A DNA stretch of 56,972 nt from positions 1 through 56,972 of the forward strand of contig JAHZBE010000009.1 in NCBI GenBank assembly GCA_019423565.1, in the 5' to 3' direction. Below the pieces are notes generated by a model. The model worked only from the letters and a program-made list of their open reading frames with translations, was not told the origin of the DNA and searched no databases. How positions within the stretch are numbered: the first letter of the stretch is position 1; the number at the start of each line of letters is the position of its first letter. This document shows, piece by piece, positions 50,524 to 56,972 of this stretch. The translations under genes were made by a program, and so were the position numbers. The DNA comes from a bacterium (GTDB taxonomy: Bacteria > Bacillota_I > Bacilli_A > RF39 > UBA660).

Positions 50524-52683
50524 TTAACATGGATTTATATCAATACTAATACTAACTTTATTATTATTTTCTAAATCCGATACATTATTTAATATTTCTC
50601 TCATCTTTTCTTTATTTCTAAATTTTATAATTATTTGAAAATAATATATTTTATTTACTCTTGACACACCAGCTACAGATGGACCTAATACAATCATATC
50701 TTCACTTATATTTTCTTTTATATAATTTACGATTTTTTTTGATTCACTAAGTGATAAATTATAATCTTTACTACCAATCTTTATTAGACTAATAAAATAA
50801 TATGGTGGATATTTTAAATCCTTTCTTATTTTTATTTCCTTATTAAAGAAATCTACATAATTATGTGTTTTAGATAGTTCAATACTATAATTATCGGGAT
50901 TAAATGTCTGAATTATTACATCGCCTTTTATGTTTCCTCTACCTGCTCTTCCAGATACTTGACTAAGCATTTGATATGTTCTTTCACTACTTCTAAAATC
51001 TGGAAAATTAAGTATTGTATCAGCATTTATTACTCCAACTAATGAAACAAGAGGAAAGTCAAGACCTTTCGCTATCATTTGTGTACCAACTAAAATATCA
51101 TATTCATGATTTAAAAATGAATTTATTATTTTCTCGTGGGCACCTTTTTTTGTAGTTGTATCTATATCCATTCTAACTGTTCTGTAACTCTGAAATATCT
51201 TTTTTATTTCTTCTTCTACTTTTTCTGTACCTTGACCAAAATCTTTTAATGATTCATTTTTGCATTTTGGACATATATCCTTTTTCTTTTCTGCATATCC
51301 ACAATAATGACATCTATTCATACCACTAGTCTTATGATATGTAAGTGTTATATCACAATTAGGACATTTAATAACTTCACCGCATGAACTACATAATTGA
51401 TAACTTGAAAAGCCTCTTCTATTTAAAAATAATATTACTTGTTCATTATTTTCTAGTTTTTCCCTCATTTTTTCTATTAATATTTCTGAAAATAAACTAT
51501 TACCTTTTTTTACCTCATTTTTCATATCAACTATTGTTACATTTGGTAAACTTGCATTATTTGCTCTTTTTGTTAATGATACAAGTTCATAATAACCTTT
51601 TTTACCTCTTGCATAACTTTCTATTTGAGGTGTTGCACTTCCTAATACTACCTTTGCATTATGATATTTACCTCTAATAATTGCAACATCTATTGCGTTA
51701 TATCTAGGATTATGTTCTTGTTTATATGTACTAGAATGTTCTTCATCAATTATTATTATTCCAATATTTTTAAGTGGTGTAAATATTGCACTTCTAGCAC
51801 CTATTACAATAGATACTTCTCCTCTTCTTATTTTTCTGTATTCATCATATTTTTCACTTTCAGAAAGTGCACTATGAAATACTGCTATTTTATTTCCAAA
51901 ATGTACTTTAAATCTATTAATAATTTGAGGTGTTAAACTTATTTCAGGAACAAGCATTATTGCTGTTTTTCCTAAAGAAATTTGTTTATTTATTAGATGC
52001 ATATATATTTCTGTTTTACCAGATCCAGTAACACCATTTAAAAGAATTACATCTTTCTTACTATTTTCTATTTGATTTATTGCTTCTTCTTGGTATTCAT
52101 TTAATTTTAAAAGAGGCTCTATTTTATAACTATTATCTAATCTATATTTTTCTTTTTCTTCTTCTATTACAAGACCTTTATCTCTTAATACTTTTATTAT
52201 ATTTGATTGATATTTTGATTTTAATGATATTTTATTTTTTAATAAATCTTCTACTACTTCAATTTGTTTTTGTGCTTTTGATGTAGTTATAAATTCTTGT
52301 GCTTCTTTTATATTTGCTAATTTTACATATTTTTCTTTTTTTACATTAATATTAGTTTTAGCACTTGCTTTATAACCTGATGGAAGCATTGCTTGATATA
52401 TTGATATTAAATTACATACTAAATCTTTTTTTAGTTCTTTTCCAAGATTTAACAGTTCTTCATTAAGTATTGGTTCTTCATCTATAATACTAGTTATTTC
52501 TTTTAAATCATATTCACTATTTTTCTTTATATCAATTATAAATCCTTCTAGATTTTGTTTACCAAATGGTACTAATACTCTTTTTCCTATCTCTATTTTA
52601 TCTTCTAAATCTTTAGAAACTAAATAATCAAAAGTCTTTTCTTTATTATTAAATGATATTTCTACAAGTACGCTTATTACCAT
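50524..52683 (-). CDS. priA: Primosomal protein N' (replication restart helicase PriA)
   Basis: 719 residues. An N-terminal 3'-end-binding domain; GVTGSGKTEIYM (Walker A) and IIDEEHSSTYKQ (DEEH); then a zinc-binding block of eight cysteines (CSSC, CPNC, CHYC, CPKC) near residue 430-475; and VSGRAGRG late. It loads DnaB at repaired forks. CGGAGG precedes the ATG. Its gene is followed by a short tail with a terminator before rpsB. Confidence 0.95.
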   Translation of the reverse strand: MVISVLVEISFNNKEKTFDYLVSKDLEDKIEIGKRVLVPFGKQNLEGFIIDIKKNSEYDLKEITSIIDEEPILNEELLNLGKELKKDLVCNLISIYQAMLPSGYKASAKTNINVKKEKYVKLANIKEAQEFITTSKAQKQIEVVEDLLKNKISLKSKYQSNIIKVLRDKGLVIEEEKEKYRLDNSYKIEPLLKLNEYQEEAINQIENSKKDVILLNGVTGSGKTEIYMHLINKQISLGKTAIMLVPEISLTPQIINRFKVHFGNKIAVFHSALSESEKYDEYRKIRRGEVSIVIGARSAIFTPLKNIGIIIIDEEHSSTYKQEHNPRYNAIDVAIIRGKYHNAKVVLGSATPQIESYARGKKGYYELVSLTKRANNASLPNVTIVDMKNEVKKGNSLFSEILIEKMREKLENNEQVILFLNRRGFSSYQLCSSCGEVIKCPNCDITLTYHKTSGMNRCHYCGYAEKKKDICPKCKNESLKDFGQGTEKVEEEIKKIFQSYRTVRMDIDTTTKKGAHEKIINSFLNHEYDILVGTQMIAKGLDFPLVSLVGVINADTILNFPDFRSSERTYQMLSQVSGRAGRGNIKGDVIIQTFNPDNYSIELSKTHNYVDFFNKEIKIRKDLKYPPYYFISLIKIGSKDYNLSLSESKKIVNYIKENISEDMIVLGPSVAGVSRVNKIYYFQIIIKFRNKEKMREILNNVSDLENNNKVSISIDINPC

Positions 52684-52708
52684 ATTATGCCTCCGTAAAA
52701 CTATTTTA

Positions 52709-52741
52709 CCACAAAAAAATGAAAGTAATTAATTTACTTTC
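52709..52741 (-). terminator. Terminator of the surface-protein gene
   Basis: Stem GAAAGTAA / TTACTTTC overlapping the last codons, followed on the minus strand by ATTTTTTT. Confidence 0.82.
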
Positions 52742-54972
52742 ACTTTTCTTGTTTGATTTGCGTATACCCAGTCTCCACCAGGATTTTTGTCAAACCATCT
52801 GCTTTCAGTTTTTGTTATTACTGTTCTATATTTATATCTATATATTTTTCTAGTTTTAATATTGTGTGTATATTCACCTAGTTCACTTTCGCTATCAACC
52901 CATTTACCTAAATCTACACATGAAGTTGAACTTGTTACTTTATGTTCTCCAGTATACTCATATCCTTTTGGAGGATTTATTGACTCTGTCCATATTGTAT
53001 CCTCTATATATTTTTCTGGATAATTTTGTTTATATCTATATTGTGTTTTTGTTGTTATATAATATGTATATTCACCTAATTTATCCTTATCAGTAACCCA
53101 TTTATTAAATGGTTCATATATTGTTTTTGTAAATTTAGTTGATTCTCCAGTATATTCATATCCTTCTGGCGATATCTTTGAATCTGTCCATATTGTATCT
53201 ATTAAATATTTTTCTGGATTATTTCTTTTATATTTATATTGTTTCTTAGTTTTAATATAATATGTATATTCACCTAATTTATCTTTATTTGTAACCCATT
53301 TATCCAATGGTTTATATTTTGTAGTTCTAACTGTTTTTTTCTCATTAGCATATTCATATCCACTTGGTGATACTTTTGAATTAGTCCATTTTGTATCTAT
53401 TAATTTTCTTTTACTTGTTTTTATTTTATACTTATATTCTCTTTTTACAATAGTATAACCTTTTTGCACATATTGTGTTGGATCTGTTACAACCTTTTGA
53501 TCTGTTGATGTTGTAACCTTTTCAGAATATGTTCTATAGAAATACATGTATTTCTTTGATTCTTGAAGTTCATATACTCTATAATAATATCTTATTACAG
53601 TAGAATTACCATTACAATAATCTGTACAAGGATCTTCCTTTGAATATAAGAATTCATATCTTCTATTACCTGAAACAGGTTGTTGTATTTGTGTTGAACT
53701 CCATGAGTCATAAATTGTTTTCCATGTACTTGTAGTTTGTTCATTATATGGTCCTGCCCATTGTTTAGTACTTGAATCAGTAGGTTTTGAATCTCTCCAA
53801 ACACCTTCTTTTATCCAATCAGACCAAGAACCTTTAGTAGTTTTAACAGTCTTTCTAACTGTATACCTTTGATCAATTAACTTAACTGTTTCTGTTTCTT
53901 GTTTTTTAGATTCTGTCCAACCAGTTTCATACCATTCATCTTTATTAGCATACTTAACATGTTTATATTGAGTTGTTTCCTCAACATATGGTTTATATCC
54001 TGTATACAAAGTTCTTTCATCATATAATTTTAAATTATCTGTTTCTGGAAGTAAATCATATGTCCAATCTGTATCAATTGTCCATTTATCTCTATAACCA
54101 TATTTAACATGTTTGTAACTTGTTATTTCTTTATTTATTTTTTTATAGCCAGTATATAAAGTTCTTGTACCTTCTAGTTTAAAATTGTCAGTTATTTCTT
54201 TTACTTCATCAGTCCAATCTGTTACTACTTTCCAATTATCTTTATAAGCATATTTGATATGTTTATAAAGTGTAGAACCTGATGAAACTTTCTTTTGACC
54301 TGTATATTGAGTCTTTGTATCTACAAGTCTAACATTGTCATTTTCTTTTTCTTTATTTTCTTGGTATTTTCCTAAATCCCAATCAATATTTGTAAATGTT
54401 CTTGTGTATAAATATTGTAATTTATATTTTCCACCATCATTATTAGTATTATTACTATTTGAATTACTTGGTTTATTTACTGTAACTTTACCATCATCTG
54501 CTGTTGTTGGTTGTTCACTATCTGATGAACAAGAACAACTACAATTTACTGTCTGTTCTGGGCAGAAATTATAACATCCAATTGGTTCAATAATATAATC
54601 TTCCTTATTAGGACATGATAAATGAATCTCTAGCTTGTATTCCTTTTCTTCCTTTGTTACTTTTACATATGACTTTTTAGCATCACATTCATTACCATCT
54701 TTATCTAAAAATGGTAAAATTAATTTTTTATCAAGCATATCTTGAAGTGTTAATTTTACTGAATCTCCTACTTTTTCTGGCATTCTTTCTTTAGTAAAAT
54801 AACTATCTGCAGCATCTTTCATATTCTGCACATTATTATTAAATACAGAATCATAAAATGCAGTTAAGTTAGGCATAGGAAATAATATTGTTATTAAAAA
54901 TACAAATAAAAGTATTAGAAATATTTTTATTATTAAATCCCTAATTACAGTTGATTTTCTATTTTCTTCCAT
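52729..54972 (-). CDS. Repeat-rich membrane-anchored surface protein
   Basis: About 747 residues from the ATG at 54972 (GGGGGAG upstream; the promoter lies upstream of this ATG). One helix near residues 14-32 anchors it, followed by an MKDAADSYFTKERMP segment, a Cys-rich patch (CYNFCPEQ, CSCSCSS) and a Ser/Asn linker. Then come three repeats of about 50 residues (TLYTGYK, YKHVKY, WT), a unique Trp/Tyr-rich middle, and three full plus partial repeats of about 65 residues (KWVTDKDKLGEYTYY, then GYEYTGE). There is no LPxTG. I infer a cell-surface adhesin or wall-associated structural protein. Confidence 0.78.
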   Translation of the reverse strand: MEENRKSTVIRDLIIKIFLILLFVFLITILFPMPNLTAFYDSVFNNNVQNMKDAADSYFTKERMPEKVGDSVKLTLQDMLDKKLILPFLDKDGNECDAKKSYVKVTKEEKEYKLEIHLSCPNKEDYIIEPIGCYNFCPEQTVNCSCSCSSDSEQPTTADDGKVTVNKPSNSNSNNTNNDGGKYKLQYLYTRTFTNIDWDLGKYQENKEKENDNVRLVDTKTQYTGQKKVSSGSTLYKHIKYAYKDNWKVVTDWTDEVKEITDNFKLEGTRTLYTGYKKINKEITSYKHVKYGYRDKWTIDTDWTYDLLPETDNLKLYDERTLYTGYKPYVEETTQYKHVKYANKDEWYETGWTESKKQETETVKLIDQRYTVRKTVKTTKGSWSDWIKEGVWRDSKPTDSSTKQWAGPYNEQTTSTWKTIYDSWSSTQIQQPVSGNRRYEFLYSKEDPCTDYCNGNSTVIRYYYRVYELQESKKYMYFYRTYSEKVTTSTDQKVVTDPTQYVQKGYTIVKREYKYKIKTSKRKLIDTKWTNSKVSPSGYEYANEKKTVRTTKYKPLDKWVTNKDKLGEYTYYIKTKKQYKYKRNNPEKYLIDTIWTDSKISPEGYEYTGESTKFTKTIYEPFNKWVTDKDKLGEYTYYITTKTQYRYKQNYPEKYIEDTIWTESINPPKGYEYTGEHKVTSSTSCVDLGKWVDSESELGEYTHNIKTRKIYRYKYRTVITKTESRWFDKNPGGDWVYANQTRKVKVN
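52858..53440 (-). repeat. Tandem repeats of about 195 bp in the surface protein
   Basis: Units recur with a 195-bp period, marked by the LGEYTYY, YKYK and GYEY segments at about 52870, 53065 and 53260. They are diverged copies, so expansion is not recent. Confidence 0.7.
53870..54350 (-). repeat. Tandem repeats of about 150 bp in the surface protein
   Basis: Three units with a period near 150 bp, each encoding a TLYTGYK, YKHVKY and D-W-T sequence, at about 53990, 54145 and 54290. Confidence 0.65.
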
Positions 54973-55006
54973 AAAAGACTCCCCCTCTTCGAAAATAACG
55001 ACCATT

Positions 55007-55035
55007 ATAATAGCATAAGTTATAGAAATTGTCAA
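55007..55035 (-). promoter_or_regulatory. Promoter of the surface-protein gene
   Basis: Minus-strand TTGACA (55030-55035), 17-bp spacer ending TGC, TATTAT (55007-55012), a strong extended -10 promoter 35 bp before the ATG. Confidence 0.82.
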
Positions 55036-55171
55036 ATTATTTAAACATACATTTTTCTACATTTTTTATAATAAATAATAGTTAATAACATCTACTAAAC
55101 AATTATAATATATTGCAATTTATATTAAATTTTTTTGATTGTTTAATATTTTACGAAATTAATAATAAATA

Positions 55172-55200
55172 TTGAAATTTAAACGATATTATGATACTAT
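55172..55200 (+). promoter_or_regulatory. Promoter for the plus-strand gene at 55229
   Basis: TTGAAA (55172-55177), 17-bp spacer ending TGA, TACTAT (55195-55200). CGGAGG follows close to the ATG. Confidence 0.75.
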
Positions 55201-55228
55201 GTAATTCAGCTGTCGGAGGTTTTAACAG

Positions 55229-55735
55229 ATGAAAATAATTACAGAAAATTCTATTTTTGTTCAAAGAAACGATATTACATATTTGAATCAAAGTAATTTA
55301 GAAGTACCTACATCTATATTTGGTAATGGTGTTAGTACTACTTGTAACGTTAATAAATATGATTTTATTGAATTTAAAGAAAAAGAAGAAATTGATTTTT
55401 TTAAAAACATTGACTGGTTAATAGATTATAACGAAGTCAAAGATTTGTCAGAAGATGAAATTATCAGACTTATTGAAAATACTTTAAAAGAAAGAAATGA
55501 AACAGAGCAAAAATTTAATTTTATGATACCAAAACAAAAAAAGAAAAATATAAATTTACTATTCCAATGTGAATTACTTGACTTTAAAATATATTCTTTA
55601 AGAGATATCTTATGGTTCAAACAAGGTAAAATAAAAATGAATTTACCTGAAGGTGTTGAATATCCTGATGGGTCTAAACAAGAAATAGGTGCAAGAAAAC
55701 TAATTAAAAAAATATTTAACAGAAATAAATATTAA
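55229..55735 (+). CDS. Hypothetical protein
   Basis: 168 residues on the plus strand with promoter, ribosome site and terminator, so clearly a gene. Hydrophilic; central helix LSEDEIIRLIENTLKERNE, basic C-terminus (ARKLIKKIFNR). No signal or membrane helix. No family recognised. Confidence 0.7.
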   Translation: MKIITENSIFVQRNDITYLNQSNLEVPTSIFGNGVSTTCNVNKYDFIEFKEKEEIDFFKNIDWLIDYNEVKDLSEDEIIRLIENTLKERNETEQKFNFMIPKQKKKNINLLFQCELLDFKIYSLRDILWFKQGKIKMNLPEGVEYPDGSKQEIGARKLIKKIFNRNKY

Positions 55736-55785
55736 AAATTTTTTACATTTGCAATAATAATTATATACAGATTTTTTTAAAATGA

Positions 55786-55829
55786 TAAAAAGATACCGAA
55801 TTTTACTATTTGATATCTTTTTTATTTTA
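55786..55829 (+). terminator. Terminator after the plus-strand gene
   Basis: Stem AAAAGATAC / GATATCTTTT (one imperfect pair) and TTTTTATTTT on the plus strand. Confidence 0.7.
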
Positions 55830-55991
55830 AATGCATACCTCTTTAAATCTTCAATAACTAATTATTAAAAACTCTTTTATACGAATATATTAATATGCAA
55901 TTATGTTTCTAAATTTAAAAATAAAACTACTTTCAAATTAAATTGAAAATAGTTTTTATATTGTCTCGAAAAAGTTCGAGTTTTCTATCAA

Positions 55992-56015
55992 TCTGGTGCC
56001 GATGGCGTAGAGGTC
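55992..56015 (+). pseudogene. Fragment resembling the 5' end of 5S rRNA
   Basis: 24 nt matching my recollection of the start of bacterial 5S rRNA, a CTGGTG block, CGATGGCG and GAGGTC in the right order and spacing. After 56015 it departs from 5S, and the 3' half is not present nearby. It looks like a truncated copy left after rearrangement of an rRNA operon. The match is short, so this is tentative. Confidence 0.45.
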
Positions 56016-56137
56016 TACAACTTTTTCTCGGCAATAACGATTCATATGAATCAATCTATATTAACTATAACAAATCATAATAATATGAGCAATAATTTTA
56101 TTATAAATAACTTTAAAAGGTATATTTATATTTTATA

Positions 56138-56863
56138 TTATTTATTTTTTGCTTTAACTTTTTGTGATACAAAATTTAAAACAGATGTAATTGACGGATT
56201 GTTTTTATAAATTTCTTTCAAACTTTGATTAATAGACATTACTTCATAACAAACTTTTTTTTGACTAGATTTATATCTTTTAGTACTATCAAAATCAACC
56301 CTATTAATAGCACTTTTGATTATTTCTAAATAGTATGATTGTTCAATATCTGAACTTGAATCTAAAAAGCTATATACAAAAGAAATAAAAGAATCAGTGC
56401 CATTGTTAAGTATATTCCAGTCAATTAATTCATTATTAAATACAAGCATATTTACGCTATATAGATCACTTGAATTAGGTAGCATTGCAAATAATGGTTC
56501 ACTTGATGTTCCAATATTCCAATTTGGATCATATAATCCATTTTCTATAATATACTTATAAATATTTTTTAATATTTCATCATTATAATCTAATACCTTT
56601 CTTTTTTTAGAATCTAAAATTGTAAACACTAATAATCTTACTAATTCTGCATCTTTTATTATTTCATTATTTTTTACATATTCTTCAATTATCAACATTA
56701 ATTCATTTATATTATTAATATTGTATTTATTATAAATATTTTGAATTATATTGTTACATTCTTCTATTTTATCATTTTGTTCTAAATTTTTATAATATAA
56801 TTTATAGTATGATAATTGATATATTTTATTTATATCATTTAATAATCTTTTTAAATCGTCCAT
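56138..56863 (-). CDS. Hypothetical protein
   Basis: 241 residues, soluble, acidic and helical in the first 110 residues; a middle with GLYDPNWNIGTSSEPLFAML may form a separate domain. No family recognised. It lies next to the right-hand terminal repeat; its promoter region is squeezed into the 54 bp between its ATG and the repeat. Confidence 0.65.
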   Translation of the reverse strand: MDDLKRLLNDINKIYQLSYYKLYYKNLEQNDKIEECNNIIQNIYNKYNINNINELMLIIEEYVKNNEIIKDAELVRLLVFTILDSKKRKVLDYNDEILKNIYKYIIENGLYDPNWNIGTSSEPLFAMLPNSSDLYSVNMLVFNNELIDWNILNNGTDSFISFVYSFLDSSSDIEQSYYLEIIKSAINRVDFDSTKRYKSSQKKVCYEVMSINQSLKEIYKNNPSITSVLNFVSQKVKAKNK

Positions 56864-56917
56864 AAAATCACCTAATTGATTATTTATTATACACGAAAAA
56901 AAGATATATTCCTATAC

Positions 56918-56970
56918 TGAAGTTGTCAACAAAAAGTAGACACTAAAAAAGAATTATTTGAAGCCTAGTT
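56918..56970. repeat. Terminal inverted repeat, right copy (IS-end-like)
   Basis: Exact reverse complement of bases 1-53. The unique DNA ends at 56917 with TGAAGTTGTC beginning the repeat. The outermost two bases (GA) extend the repeat beyond the left copy. Confidence 0.75.
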
Positions 56971-56972
56971 GA

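Larger units (their letters stand above)
55736..56137. other. Intergenic region of 402 bp with hairpins and a 5S-like fragment
   Basis: No gene. It holds the terminator of the upstream gene; a second T-flanked hairpin (ACTACTTTCAA with TTGAAAATAGT, 55923-55955); a small hairpin CTCGAA-AAAG-TTCGAG near 55968; the 5S-like fragment; and a 14-bp palindrome GATTCATATGAATC at 56039-56052. Confidence 0.6.

Noticed and set aside
55960..56060. Known riboswitch in front of a gene
   Set aside because: No gene follows on the plus strand, and the conserved part reads better as a 5S rRNA fragment.
1..56972. The whole window as a composite transposon between two IS ends
   Set aside because: The interior is full of core genes (rpsB, tsf, frr, recG, priA, nifJ), so the repeats more likely mark contig breaks.
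1..56972. CRISPR array or cas genes
   Set aside because: No regularly spaced short direct repeats and no Cas-like proteins were seen.

Overview
The window is a 57-kb stretch of very AT-rich DNA (I judge well below 30% G+C). It has strong Shine-Dalgarno sites (AGGAGG or GGTGAT types), TTGACA-17-TATAAT promoters, CCA-encoding tRNAs and typical Gram-positive genes: rnhC, lspA, rpsP-khpA, rpsB-tsf, frr, priA, recG, cotE, cadC-cadA. This fits an uncultured gut-type member of the Bacillota, probably Bacilli; the lineage is an inference. TGA is a normal stop: one gene ends in TGA inside an ATGA overlap with its neighbour, so the code is standard, not Mycoplasma-like. Most genes lie on the minus strand. 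Both ends carry the same 53-bp sequence in inverted orientation, resembling the end of an insertion sequence, so the contig probably stops where it meets two copies of one repeat.

Layout. 0-8.3 kb: thioredoxin, CvpA, RNase HIII, a lipoprotein, a rhomboid protease, an lspA-rluD-type operon and a MacB-like ABC transporter. 8.4-14.3 kb: a small metabolic island with a cytidylyltransferase-NUDIX fusion, a ParB-like protein, a HAD-like/aldolase fusion and a PEP-synthase-like enzyme split by an in-frame TAG. 14.3-16.7 kb: a metal-efflux ATPase with its ArsR-family repressor. 16.8-31.2 kb: two acetyltransferases, a DUF2974 hydrolase, two wall-hydrolase-type proteins, small unknown genes, six tRNAs, MTA/SAH nucleosidase, a YhgE/Pip membrane protein with a TetR regulator, and DHFR.

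31.3-40.1 kb looks like a defence island. It has a frameshifted ASCH gene; a restriction-modification pair in which the nuclease is an internal duplication and the methylase is a fusion of two methyltransferases; and a three-gene unit (membrane protein, large protein with a HEPN-type R-x4-H motif, helical protein) behind a leader containing a terminator-like hairpin. Two unassigned small-RNA candidates of about 100 nt, each with promoter, hairpins, C-rich linker and terminator, flank recG (40.2-42.1 kb).

42.4-56.9 kb is mostly core: pyruvate:ferredoxin oxidoreductase, khpA-rpsP, the spore-coat gene cotE, frr, tsf, rpsB with a Rho_N-like tail and a structured leader, and priA. A repeat-rich surface protein, a short 5S-rRNA-like remnant and two unknown genes follow. 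The main candidates for new biology are the 31-40 kb defence island, the two small RNAs and the 8.4-14.3 kb island.
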